From assembly GCA_964645005.1 (NCBI GenBank), contig CAZXYS010000015.1, positions 26,198 to 90,197 of the forward strand: 64,000 nucleotides of DNA, written 5' to 3'. Source of the DNA: CAZXYS01 sp964645005. GTDB taxonomy: Bacteria > Bacteroidota > Ignavibacteria > Kapaibacteriales > UBA2268. Below, one piece after another: positions 43,219 to 51,402 of this stretch. The notes under the pieces are model-generated. The model saw nothing but the letters and a program-made list of their open reading frames with translations, made no database searches and was not told where the DNA came from. Each line of letters starts with the position of its first letter. The stretch's first letter is position 1. A program made the position numbers and the translations under genes.

Positions 43219-43802
43219 CTCCACTGCCTCCTTAAAAAGTACGCCAATGCATAAGCTGCTGCAAATATTGAAAGCATCACCGCCCAGCTTCCCAGATTGA
43301 GAATAGCGCCGCCGGTCAGACCTTGACCGCTCGTGCATCCTCTGGCAAGCTTGGCGCCGAATCCCATAAGCGAACCGCCCACGAATGCAAGCGCCAAACG
43401 CGCAGCATTCGAAATGCGGGGTCCTTTTTCAATTGTAAGTTTAACTCTGTTCGCCAGTGTGCCTGAAATGAAACCTCCTGCGAGAGCGCCCAACACCAGA
43501 AAGAAAGCCCAGTGTTTGAAGGGACTTACCGCTCCTTCGCCGAGATATTTAGCGAAGAAATCATTCCCTTGCGCTGTCGAGTGGCTGAAGAAATCCACAA
43601 TCGAAGCGACAAACACAGATACACCGCCGGAAGCGCCCAGCCCTCTGCCAAGGAACACGTATATCGCCAGCAGAGACAGACCGACGCCAATCCCGGCAAG
43701 ATACGGATTCATATAAGGCTTCGGCTTGAACTCATGGTGGTGCTTTTCCATGCCTTCATCTTCTTCGCCGAACTTAAATACTCTTTCTTCATTGTCCGCC
43801 AT
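43215..43802 (-). CDS. YeeE/YedE-family sulfur transporter, N-terminal-type half
   Basis: 195 residues. A cytoplasmic N-terminal tail contains three histidines (20-22), then about four or five membrane helices follow. Cys156 in GFGAKLARGCTSGQGLTGG is the conserved sulfur-relay cysteine. It pairs with the following half. It lies 146 bp after the psrC-like gene; that gap has a hairpin (43883-43910) that may set the expression ratio between the oxidoreductase and transporter genes. Confidence 0.85.
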   Translation of the reverse strand: MADNEERVFKFGEEDEGMEKHHHEFKPKPYMNPYLAGIGVGLSLLAIYVFLGRGLGASGGVSVFVASIVDFFSHSTAQGNDFFAKYLGEGAVSPFKHWAFFLVLGALAGGFISGTLANRVKLTIEKGPRISNAARLALAFVGGSLMGFGAKLARGCTSGQGLTGGAILNLGSWAVMLSIFAAAYALAYFLRRQWR

Positions 43803-43882
43803 TATTAACTCCTTTAATTTCTTATCATTCCTGCGAATGTCTTTAGATCCTCCTTTATCAGGGCAGGAATCTATCTTTTATT

Positions 43883-43910
43883 CCCCCTTAAAAAAAAGTG
43901 ACAAAGGGGG
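43883..43910 (-). other. Hairpin in the gap between the PsrC-like and YeeE genes
   Basis: CCCCCTT (43883-43889) pairs with AAGGGGG (43904-43910) around a 14-base loop. On the minus strand it is followed by only a short T-poor tail, so it is more likely an attenuating or mRNA-stabilising stem than a full terminator. The nearby GGCAGGAATCTA (43862-43873) is part of another common intergenic repeat. Confidence 0.45.
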
Positions 43911-43948
43911 TTGTATCAACCATTCCACTTTTCAAATAACAAATTTCC

Positions 43949-44899
43949 TTACTGTCCCAGCGCCGACATCGCCCACGAACTGTGCTGCCCTGCCGACACT
44001 ATGACGATTCTCAATATAACACCGCCAATCAACACCAGCACAGGCGCAATCGGCGTATGTTGCACTTTGTCATTCACCGCCAGCAACTGGATAAACAGCG
44101 GTATCACAATTCCAAGTCCGACTATTCCTACCCAGAACACCGCTGCAAACTGCCCGCCAATCAGAATGTTGACAGCGTTCTGATGGATCCCCGGCGACCC
44201 GAGAAATCCGACGATTATCAGCATAATCACCAGCAGTTCAGCGACGAGGAAGCCGTTATCCGCGCGGGCGAGCATCCTGCGTTCATCGGCACGCCGCGCC
44301 ACGAGGTGAATGAACGCCGCCGCAGAAGACAGCCCAGATACGAGGAACAACACCCACAGCATCGAACTGTTCCACAGAGGGCGCGCCTGCAATGTACTCA
44401 GCAGCACGCCGGTGTACATGCCCAGCACCGCTCCGAATATCATACTGAATGCGCCGATTGTCTTCACCACAAATGCGTTCTCTCTGATCTTTTCAGACAG
44501 ATTCTTGAGGAAATTCGAACGCTTAGCCAGTGTTTCCGGCAGCCGGATAAGCGAATTTGCAATCAATATCGGATATACGAATATCAATATCCATGAGCCC
44601 CATGACATTGGCGAAGTCACCTGAAACGTCGTATAGAATCGCCAGACGTGATGTTTCGCCTCCAAATCGAGGAACAGAAAGAACATGCCCGCACTCATCG
44701 CCACCAGCCCGATCAACGGCATCAGGAAGCAAGAGCATTTCGGCTTGGTATGCCTCCCCATAAAGATGAAGAAGCCCGACAAAATCATCAATCCCGCTGC
44801 AAATCCGCCGAGGAAAAGATACAACGCAACATCCAGACCCCATATATGCATCGTCGGGTCGATCATTTCATTTGTCCGTGTGCTGACTATTTCATGCAT
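43949..44899 (-). CDS. psrC: NrfD/PsrC-family membrane subunit of a molybdopterin oxidoreductase
   Basis: 316 residues with eight or nine membrane helices, starting MHEIVSTRTNEMIDPTMHIW and GLDVALYLFLGGFAAGLMI, the typical NrfD/PsrC opening. It anchors the ferredoxin and catalytic subunits on the periplasmic face and exchanges electrons with menaquinone. It lies 44 bp after the ferredoxin gene. Naming follows polysulfide reductase, but other CISM enzymes use the same subunit. Confidence 0.85.
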   Translation of the reverse strand: MHEIVSTRTNEMIDPTMHIWGLDVALYLFLGGFAAGLMILSGFFIFMGRHTKPKCSCFLMPLIGLVAMSAGMFFLFLDLEAKHHVWRFYTTFQVTSPMSWGSWILIFVYPILIANSLIRLPETLAKRSNFLKNLSEKIRENAFVVKTIGAFSMIFGAVLGMYTGVLLSTLQARPLWNSSMLWVLFLVSGLSSAAAFIHLVARRADERRMLARADNGFLVAELLVIMLIIVGFLGSPGIHQNAVNILIGGQFAAVFWVGIVGLGIVIPLFIQLLAVNDKVQHTPIAPVLVLIGGVILRIVIVSAGQHSSWAMSALGQ

Positions 44900-44943
44900 T
44901 TCCGCTCCGTATATTTTTTATCAATTTCAATATTTTCTAAATT

Positions 44944-45486
44944 TTATGTTAAATAATAGATTCTCGGTTTTGTGCCTGCTTCCGGTATCAGAGAATGATA
45001 CTTCCTCGATTTCAGCAATTGATTGACCTCGCTCTCGGGATCGTCCGGATCGCCGAAATACATGCACCGCGTCGGGCAGACCTCCACGCAGGCAGGTTCT
45101 TTTCCTTCCTTTATCCTGTGATCGCACATTGTGCATTTATTCACAACCCCATATTCAGGATGAATAAACCGCGCATCGTAAGGGCAAGACGCCACGCATG
45201 CCTTGCACCCCGTACATTTGTCATAGTCCACCTGCACCAGATTACCGAAATCCGAAATATGGCTCGCTCCGGTCGGGCAGCTATATACGCACGGCGGATT
45301 ATCACAGTGGTTGCATCGTTCTGTCCTGATTTCCATGTTCAAATCAGGATACTTTCCTTTAGTTTCGTAAACAATCCAGTCGCGGTCGAAACCTTCAGGC
45401 ACATCATTCTCCGTCTTGCAGGCTACGACACAGTCCATACATCCGACGCATTTCTTCGTATCTATAACCATTCCGTATCTAGCCAT
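44944..45486 (-). CDS. psrB: 4Fe-4S ferredoxin subunit (PsrB/NrfC-like)
   Basis: 180 residues with four cysteine clusters: CVGCMDCVVACK (13-24), CNHCDNPPCVYSCPTGA, CTGCKACVASCPYDA and a final set with CTMCDHRIKEG and CVEVCPTRC, enough for four [4Fe-4S] centres. It relays electrons between the molybdenum subunit and the membrane quinone subunit. It has no signal peptide and should cross the membrane with its Tat-exported partner. It starts 1 bp after that gene. Confidence 0.92.
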   Translation of the reverse strand: MARYGMVIDTKKCVGCMDCVVACKTENDVPEGFDRDWIVYETKGKYPDLNMEIRTERCNHCDNPPCVYSCPTGASHISDFGNLVQVDYDKCTGCKACVASCPYDARFIHPEYGVVNKCTMCDHRIKEGKEPACVEVCPTRCMYFGDPDDPESEVNQLLKSRKYHSLIPEAGTKPRIYYLT

Positions 45487-45487
45487 C

Positions 45488-47692
45488 TTACACCTCCTCC
45501 GTTTCGAATGTCACAAAGTTCACATTCATACCTGTGCCGCCCATCAACGGATCTACCTTATACTTCGTCATCATTCGAGTATCACTTGCGCCCTTCTTAT
45601 ATGCGCCGGTCAGCCGTTTCGCGGTATGACCGAAGCCGTGCACCATATACACACAATCAGTTCTTATCCGTTCCGTAACCTTAACTCTGATCTTATTGCT
45701 AACAACATCATCCTGGTTCTTAAGCCGGACGTACTGTCCGTTCTTCAAACCGCGCTGCTTTGCAACGTCCGCATTCACCCATATTTCGTTCTCATCCATA
45801 AGATCGCTCAGGATCCTGTTCGTCTGAGTCCTGCTGAATGTATGCACCGGACTTCTGCCGAAGATCATCCGGTAATAACCGGGGGGCGGTTCTTCCGGTC
45901 TGTTGAACTTAGGCACCGGATCGAATCCCGCCTGCGCAAGCTGCGGCGAGTAAAACTCTATCTTACCGCTCGGTGTATTGAAATACTGCGGCGCGCCGTC
46001 AGCGGCATATATCGGTTTGTCATCGCCGAATAATACTCCTTCTTTCTTCAATTTTTCATAGGATTTACCTGCATACTTGACACGCCAGCGCAGGTATTCG
46101 TCAAGATCTTTCCAGGGGTAATAATGCCCCAGACCGAGTTTCTGCGCCAGCTTTTTGCCCATCCACCATGCCGGCTTCTGATCATGCGGCGGATCTACGA
46201 CCGGCTGCCTGATCATCATCGTCGGACGGCGGAAACCGGGGGTGTTAAGGTCGTCATGCCGCTCCAGATATACCGATTCCGGCAGCACCACATCCGCATA
46301 TCCGGTGATCTCACTCGGAAGAATATCTATGGCTGCCAGCAGATCAAGATTATTGATCGCCTCGATAGTCTTATCTCTGTCAGGCATCGACATCATCAGA
46401 TTTGTCGAATAAACGAACCAGCCTTTTATGGGGTAGGGCTCGCCGCTGACCGTAGCGTCTCTTATGCCGGTTGTAATTGTCTCATGTGCAAATGGATATT
46501 TCCAGTTGGGATTATCCACCAGTTCATGCTTCTCAGGATAATCAGGATATGGATACGGCGGAACCGACATCTTCGCCGGCGTGAAAAAGCCGCCTTCGCG
46601 ATTCCAATTACCCAGCAGAGCATTAACCAGAGCTATAGCGCGGGCGCGTTGAGTATCGTCGCCGTATTTAGTCGTATGCCTGCCCGGATGGATAACCGAT
46701 TTTGGTGCATATCTTGCCAATTCGCGGGCGGATTCTCTTATAAGCTTGGGCTCGACGCCCGTTTCGGGGTATGCCCATTCCGGCGTGTACTGGCGTATCG
46801 CAGCCTTGAACTGTTCGAAGCCAAATCCGTAAGTTTCGACAAATTCCTTATCATAAAGATTTTCATAGACAAGGACATTCATCCATGCCAGAAGCAGCGC
46901 TATATCCGTGCCCGGTTTGATCGGCAGGTAAAATTTCGCTTTGCTGGCGGCGATCGAGTATCTCGGATCGGCAACGATAACCGAAGCGCCGTTCTCTAAC
47001 GCATCCGCAAATTCCTGAACCTGCGAATTATGCATATTTTCGCCGATATGCACTCCGAGCAGCCCGATAGCCTTAGCATTTTGGATATCTACTCTTTCCG
47101 GCGAACTCGGCACCTGCCCGTAAGTCAAATAAAACCCCGCATCCCGTGGACCGCGGCACTGCGCAAAGGACGGATGAGCATAATTGAAGGAACCAAAGGC
47201 ATTCAAAGTATGCTGGAAAAATTGTCCGCCCTTGCCGTGAGAGAACAGCGCCAGAGACTTCGCTCCGTGCTTTTCTTTAATCTTTTGCATTTTCTCGGCT
47301 ATATAGGTAAAAGCCTCATCCCATGTGGCGGCTTTCCACTCATCATCGCCGCGTTTGGCACCTTTTTTCCTTATCAGGGGCGCCTGCAGGCGGTCGGGAT
47401 CACTATGCATTCCGACGCCGCCGGTACCGCGCGGACAGAGCCTGCCCCGGCTAAGCGGATCTTTGGGATTGCCTTCCAGCTTCCACAATTTACCATCCTT
47501 AATATACGCCAGGGCGCCGCACTTCCAGAAGCAGATATCGCAATACGTCGGAATAGTATTGACGCCTTGATTTCCGTTTTTATCGAGCTTATCGGCGCCT
47601 TTGGACAGCATCCCGTAAGTCCCTGTGGCGGCAGCAGCAGCGCCAAAAGTCGCGGCGGAAATCGTCAAAAATTTTCTCCTTGAATAAGTCAT
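45488..47692 (-). CDS. psrA: Tat-exported molybdopterin oxidoreductase catalytic subunit (PsrA/PhsA-like)
   Basis: 734 residues. A Tat signal has SRRKFLTI at 4-11 and an Ala-rich h-region. Cys51, 54, 58 and 86 bind the proximal [4Fe-4S] cluster. The molybdenum ligand is probably Cys179 in HPSFAQCRGPRDAGF, followed by bis-MGD-binding blocks (PIKPGTDIALLLAWMN) and the C-terminal domain with NQDDVVSNKIRVKVTE. The neighbours (YeeE pair, rhodanese) point to polysulfide, thiosulfate, tetrathionate or sulfur turnover. The direction, reduction or oxidation, cannot be told. It lies 13 bp after the regulator gene. Confidence 0.85.
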   Translation of the reverse strand: MTYSRRKFLTISAATFGAAAAATGTYGMLSKGADKLDKNGNQGVNTIPTYCDICFWKCGALAYIKDGKLWKLEGNPKDPLSRGRLCPRGTGGVGMHSDPDRLQAPLIRKKGAKRGDDEWKAATWDEAFTYIAEKMQKIKEKHGAKSLALFSHGKGGQFFQHTLNAFGSFNYAHPSFAQCRGPRDAGFYLTYGQVPSSPERVDIQNAKAIGLLGVHIGENMHNSQVQEFADALENGASVIVADPRYSIAASKAKFYLPIKPGTDIALLLAWMNVLVYENLYDKEFVETYGFGFEQFKAAIRQYTPEWAYPETGVEPKLIRESARELARYAPKSVIHPGRHTTKYGDDTQRARAIALVNALLGNWNREGGFFTPAKMSVPPYPYPDYPEKHELVDNPNWKYPFAHETITTGIRDATVSGEPYPIKGWFVYSTNLMMSMPDRDKTIEAINNLDLLAAIDILPSEITGYADVVLPESVYLERHDDLNTPGFRRPTMMIRQPVVDPPHDQKPAWWMGKKLAQKLGLGHYYPWKDLDEYLRWRVKYAGKSYEKLKKEGVLFGDDKPIYAADGAPQYFNTPSGKIEFYSPQLAQAGFDPVPKFNRPEEPPPGYYRMIFGRSPVHTFSRTQTNRILSDLMDENEIWVNADVAKQRGLKNGQYVRLKNQDDVVSNKIRVKVTERIRTDCVYMVHGFGHTAKRLTGAYKKGASDTRMMTKYKVDPLMGGTGMNVNFVTFETEEV

Positions 47693-47705
47693 CTTCGCAT
47701 CCTAT

Positions 47706-48164
47706 CTATAAATTTACATTATCTTCCAAAGTTGAGTATTTTCGAATCGTATTTTTAATATCATCGCATTTCAGGTTCATATAAACTTCACATTTGCGGC
47801 AATCCTGCTTTTCGCAGACATTTCCCTTATGTTCGTAAGTCCAGCAGGGCTTTTCCGCCTTCAGATATGCCGGGCAAACTTCCCGCTCTTCCATCTGGCA
47901 ATTCATTACCGCCCAGCATGGCAGCAGTGACAACATTGCCTTAACAGAACTTATGGAATACTTCTTTTCACGAATTCCATTTCTCAGGCAGCGCAAACGT
48001 TCTATATCGCGCTCGGAATACAGCCTGTTTTTATTCTCTTCCTTGGATGGAATTATCAAACCTTCCCGTTCATACATCCTTATCGTATGCACGGAAATAT
48101 CCAGCAGCCGAGCCGCCGAACTTATGCTGTAGATTGGTCTGTCTATGTTTTTATCATTTGTCAT
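47706..48164 (-). CDS. MerR-family regulator with Cys-rich (two-CW-like) C-terminal domain
   Basis: 152 residues from the ATG at 48164; a TTG two codons upstream is the alternative start. The MerR winged helix is clear (YSISSAARLLDISVHTIRMY, EGLIIPSKEENKNRLYS). After residue 82 come eight cysteines (83, 89, 97, 107, 117, 122, 125, 133) with a CW-x4-C and CPAY...PCW arrangement as in two-CW zinc/iron-binding domains. It is the first gene of the sulfur operon and probably senses redox, a metal or reactive sulfur through these cysteines. The upstream region has a dense array of TTGATA sites that it may bind. Confidence 0.85.
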   Translation of the reverse strand: MTNDKNIDRPIYSISSAARLLDISVHTIRMYEREGLIIPSKEENKNRLYSERDIERLRCLRNGIREKKYSISSVKAMLSLLPCWAVMNCQMEEREVCPAYLKAEKPCWTYEHKGNVCEKQDCRKCEVYMNLKCDDIKNTIRKYSTLEDNVNL

Positions 48165-48392
48165 TATCAATAATCTTTATATTTCTAAATATCAACTTTA
48201 TTGATATGCAAAACTATCAAATCGAACGATACAACGCAAGAAAAATTTTTACTAAAACTTTGCATATCAATAACTTGAAAATATGAATATCTAAGAATAT
48301 AGTTAGGTGCAGCTAACAATTTTTGGAAGTGATTGATAATAAAGAGGGTGGGGTGTTGGGCATAATTTGAGACCGAATACTTATCAATTGAT
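48165..48392 (-). promoter_or_regulatory. Array of TTGATA/TATCAA elements upstream of the sulfur operon (candidate MerR operators)
   Basis: Seven copies: TATCAA at 48165-48170, 48190-48195, 48215-48220, 48265-48270 and 48382-48387, and TTGATA at 48201-48206 and 48335-48340. Two copies form the palindrome ATATCAA-CTTTA-TTGATAT (48189-48207), the size expected for a MerR operator. A perfect 12-bp inverted repeat (TTGATATGCAAA at 48201-48212 and TTTGCATATCAA at 48259-48270) encloses the middle. The only gene start served by this region is that of the MerR gene. Confidence 0.55.
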
Positions 48393-48539
48393 GGAGAGAT
48401 GGTGTGAATTGAGAACTGTATAGGTGGTGTTGTTGCTTAGAAATGATTAAGCAAGCAGATTCATAATTTTTAGTATTCTAAAGTTAATTGTATAAATATA
48501 TTATTCTACTTAATATCATAAACTCAATATCAACCCATT
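48171..48539. other. Intergenic region upstream of the sulfur operon
   Basis: About 370 bp without a gene, between the MerR start and the end of the DUF1848 gene, both on the minus strand. Besides the TTGATA array it holds a G-rich patch AGAGGGTGGGGTGTTGGG (48345-48362). The last 80 bp are AT-rich with no terminator recognised. Confidence 0.55.
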
Positions 48540-49430
48540 TTAAATACCGTACTCTCCTATCTGCGAAACAGACTCCCTATCACTCATCTTCCGTTTCTGC
48601 AGTGCCGATTCCCGGCTTGCTGTGGCATAGCAGTATCGGCAGCCGAAAATGCATGTATTATTGAAGCCGATATCCTTACTTCCGACGCAGCAGCAGTTCT
48701 TGCGCTGGTTCTTATCTCTCTTGAACGGGCGTAATAAGCCGAGTTCATTTTGCAGGATGCGGTCGTCGATACAGCGGGCGTAATTAAGTCCGATATGCGC
48801 CATATCTTCCTGCGGACAGCAGATATCCATCTCGAATCCCTTGCTGACGGCAATTTCGTTCAACTCTTTTAAAGTGCGCTGATATTCATCTTTCGCTACA
48901 TCATAGCTTATCAGGCGTTTACCGGCTTTTTTGACATTCCTCTGAGTCTTCTTATAGATAGTGATAATGCTTGTGATGATTTTCTTGCTTAAGCCGCTCA
49001 ATTCCGACGACAGCATTTCAAAATTCCTCAGATGGAAGTCTCTGTCAATATCATCCGCCAGCAGGACGGGATCATAGCGCCAGACCACTCGCCCGAATCC
49101 AATCCTGTCCGCCAGTTTCCTGAAACTGCGCAGCGTTTTACTCAGTTCCGGCGCATTTGTCTCATAGCTTCCGGGATAATTGTTAAGTGTAATCTGGAAG
49201 TAATAATTATGCCCCATACTATCAAGAAAATCAAGGTGTTTCATCATCGGCGCCGGATAGCGCGTCCAGAAAACGAGAGCATCCACATTTTCCGGCTGCA
49301 GGTCGATTTTATACACCTGCTTATAGTTGAAAGGATTCGGCACGCTGCACCAGCCTTCTTTTATCCGGTTAGCGAACCACTCGGAATAAAAAGCGGGAAT
49401 GTCCGTCCGTCTGCTAACAGAGATAATCAT
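48540..49430 (-). CDS. DUF1848 family protein
   Basis: 296 residues. The opening MIISVSRRTDIPAFYSEWF, then WTRYPAPMM and WRYDPVLL are conserved stretches of DUF1848. Near the C-terminus Cys-x3-Cys-x2-Cys (CIFGCRYCYA, about 263-272) and a preceding Cys-Cys-Cys suggest an iron-sulfur cluster reminiscent of radical-SAM chemistry, but at the wrong end of the chain. The function of the family is not known. It is a single gene with no obvious operon partner. Confidence 0.8.
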   Translation of the reverse strand: MIISVSRRTDIPAFYSEWFANRIKEGWCSVPNPFNYKQVYKIDLQPENVDALVFWTRYPAPMMKHLDFLDSMGHNYYFQITLNNYPGSYETNAPELSKTLRSFRKLADRIGFGRVVWRYDPVLLADDIDRDFHLRNFEMLSSELSGLSKKIITSIITIYKKTQRNVKKAGKRLISYDVAKDEYQRTLKELNEIAVSKGFEMDICCPQEDMAHIGLNYARCIDDRILQNELGLLRPFKRDKNQRKNCCCVGSKDIGFNNTCIFGCRYCYATASRESALQKRKMSDRESVSQIGEYGI

Positions 49431-49527
49431 CGTCTATAGTTTTATTTTCATTTTACCAAAATTTAATTTATTTTAGCTAAAACGTATTAATTGGATGTTG
49501 ATTAATGATATTTACTTTTAAAAATTG

Positions 49528-49950
49528 ATGCAAGTACTCCAGAAACAAATAACCATCTCTTCCAAAAGCCGCGGCTTCCATCTTATCACCGGCGAGATTG
49601 AGCGGCAGTTCCCCGAAATGCGCCAGATCAAGGCGGGTGTAGCCCATATTCATATCATGCATACGAGCGCCGGTTTGACCATCAACGAAAATGCCGATCC
49701 CACCGTCCGCGAGGATTTCGAGACATATTTCAATCGAATTGTTCCCGAAGATACGAGCCTCTACCAGCATACAACGGAAGGTCCCGACGATATGACCTCG
49801 CATATCAAGAGTTCGCTGCTCGGCTCTTCGGTGACGGCGCCGGTTACCAACGGCAGATTCAATATGGGAACCTGGCAGGGGATTTATCTCTGCGAGCATC
49901 GCGATCGCCCGCGTTCCAGAAATCTAACGATAACGGTGATAGGTGAGTAA
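49528..49950 (+). CDS. yjbQ: YjbQ family protein (secondary thiamine-phosphate synthase-like, UPF0047)
   Basis: 140 residues. The metal-binding histidines lie in HIHIMHTSAGLTINENAD (about 38-57) and YQHTTEGPDDMTSHIKSSL (about 77-95), with WQGIYLCEHRD near the end. YjbQ proteins have weak thiamine-phosphate synthase activity; the real role is uncertain. I take the ATG at 49528 in preference to a TTG just before it. The end overlaps the queC start by 8 bp. Confidence 0.88.
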   Translation: MQVLQKQITISSKSRGFHLITGEIERQFPEMRQIKAGVAHIHIMHTSAGLTINENADPTVREDFETYFNRIVPEDTSLYQHTTEGPDDMTSHIKSSLLGSSVTAPVTNGRFNMGTWQGIYLCEHRDRPRSRNLTITVIGE

Positions 49951-50647
49951 TTTGGCTGACAAATCAAAAATAGCGGTAGTAATGCTCAGTGGCGGGATGG
50001 ATTCGGCGCTTTGCGCTGCCATGGCTATGGAAAGCGGTTATGAAGTAGCCGCCCTGCACCTGAATTACGGTCAGCGGACGCATGATAGGGAACTGAAAGC
50101 CTATAATGATCTATGCGATCATTTTCAGATTGATAAAAAATTGATTGTCGATGTAGGGCATCTGGCGCAGATTGGAAGTTCAAGTTTGACGGATGAAAGA
50201 ATCGACGTTGCCGAAGCCGATCTGAACAGCAAAGATGTTCCCACCAGCTATGTACCTTTCCGCAATGGCAATATCCTGGCTATTGCGGCAAGCTGGGCGG
50301 AAGTTATTGGCGCTGAAGCCATCTTTGCCGGCGCTATGCAGCTCGATAGCAGCGGTTACCCCGACTGCCGTACCGAATTCTTCGAAGCCTTCGAAAAAGC
50401 TGTCAATCTCGGCACGAAACCGGGAACGAAGATCCGCATTGTCACACCGATAATAGATTTCACAAAAAAAGACATTATTGAAAATGCGATGAAATTTAGT
50501 ATTCCGCTGGAATTAACCTGGAGCTGCTACCAGAATACCGAAAAAGCCTGCGGTATCTGCGAGTCCTGCGCTTTGCGGCTGCGCGGATTCCAACTTGCCG
50601 GCATAGAAGATCCATTGCCTTACATAAAAAAGCCAAAATATATTTGA
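49943..50647 (+). CDS. queC: 7-cyano-7-deazaguanine synthase QueC
   Basis: 234 residues. The PP-loop ATPase motif VVMLSGGMDSALCAA (12-26) and the zinc site with Cys in TWSCYQNTEKACGICESCAL (about 193-212) are complete. It makes preQ0 from 7-carboxy-7-deazaguanine for queuosine synthesis. QueD and QueE are not in the window. It starts with GTG inside the end of yjbQ (8-bp overlap), and a TTG three codons on is the alternative. Confidence 0.93.
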   Translation: MSNLADKSKIAVVMLSGGMDSALCAAMAMESGYEVAALHLNYGQRTHDRELKAYNDLCDHFQIDKKLIVDVGHLAQIGSSSLTDERIDVAEADLNSKDVPTSYVPFRNGNILAIAASWAEVIGAEAIFAGAMQLDSSGYPDCRTEFFEAFEKAVNLGTKPGTKIRIVTPIIDFTKKDIIENAMKFSIPLELTWSCYQNTEKACGICESCALRLRGFQLAGIEDPLPYIKKPKYI

Positions 50648-50673
50648 TTTTTTTCCGTTATTCGCAAAATAAA

Positions 50674-50705
50674 ATTGGCTAAAACGATAATAAATATTAT
50701 ATTTG
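50674..50705 (+). promoter_or_regulatory. Bacteroidota-type promoter for rpsD
   Basis: ATTG (50674-50677) and TATATTTG (50698-50705) are separated by exactly 20 bases, the same layout as the promoter of the yceD run. The 5' leader to the rpsD ATG would be about 65 bases, enough for S4 autoregulatory structure, which I could not confirm. Confidence 0.5.
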
Positions 50706-50777
50706 TTGTCTATTTAATTTACATTTTGGCATTATTCAAAAAATAGGATTTTGTAAAGAAATTTAAAACAGGACAAA

Positions 50778-51380
50778 ATGAATTACACCGGACCAAAAGT
50801 AAGACAATCGAGAAAACTTAACATTAACCTGTCACCCAAGGCAGCGAAATATACGCAAAAGAAACCCTATCCGCCGGGGCAGCACGGTAATTCAAGACGC
50901 CGTACGAAGCAGTCCGATTACGGCAGGCAGCTTCTCGAAAAGCAGCGCCTGCGCATTCAGTACAACATTACTGAAAATAAAATGGTCAACTACTACAAAC
51001 TGGCAACCAAACTGACCGGCAACACTGCCGATTTGCTGGTTCAATTGCTGGAATCAAGATTGGATACGGTTGTATTTCGCTCAGGGCTTGCTTCCTCAAT
51101 GTGGGCTGCCAGACAGTACGTCGGGCATGGACATATCCAGGTTAACGGAAAAAGAGTGAACATTCCTTCTTACTATGTAAGACCGAATGATGTGGTTTCA
51201 GTTAAGGAAAAGAGCAGAAAACTGGATTGCTTCCAGGACGCTATTCGTTCATCGGTTCCTCCTAATTATATTGATGTTTCGAAAGCTGATTTTTCTGCTG
51301 CATTTCTTAACATCCCCGAAAGGGAAGACATACCGGTACAATGCGAAGTACCACTCGTTATCGAGTATTACTCAAGATAA
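50778..51380 (+). CDS. rpsD: 30S ribosomal protein S4, zinc-free form
   Basis: 200 residues. It starts NYTGPKVRQSRKLNINLSP and has YPPGQHGNSRRRTKQSDYG, then the S4 RNA-binding domain (LESRLDTVVFRSGLASSMWA at about 91-110, GHIQVNGKRVNIPSYYV). The N-terminal zinc cysteines of C+ S4 proteins are absent. S4 binds 16S rRNA early in assembly. It is usually encoded with rpsM, rpsK and rpoA; here it stands alone with its own promoter and terminator, so it may be a second copy. Confidence 0.93.
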   Translation: MNYTGPKVRQSRKLNINLSPKAAKYTQKKPYPPGQHGNSRRRTKQSDYGRQLLEKQRLRIQYNITENKMVNYYKLATKLTGNTADLLVQLLESRLDTVVFRSGLASSMWAARQYVGHGHIQVNGKRVNIPSYYVRPNDVVSVKEKSRKLDCFQDAIRSSVPPNYIDVSKADFSAAFLNIPEREDIPVQCEVPLVIEYYSR

Positions 51381-51402
51381 TACTTAACTTACTATAAATA
51401 TG

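Noticed and set aside
42619..43802. Frameshifted single yeeE gene
   Set aside because: The two halves overlap by a clean ATGA, each has its own start and family cysteine, and split YeeE pairs are known; I see no frameshift signature.
43982..44596. 204-residue plus-strand frame, rich in His, Arg and Gln
   Set aside because: Antisense shadow of the NrfD-like gene with low-complexity composition.
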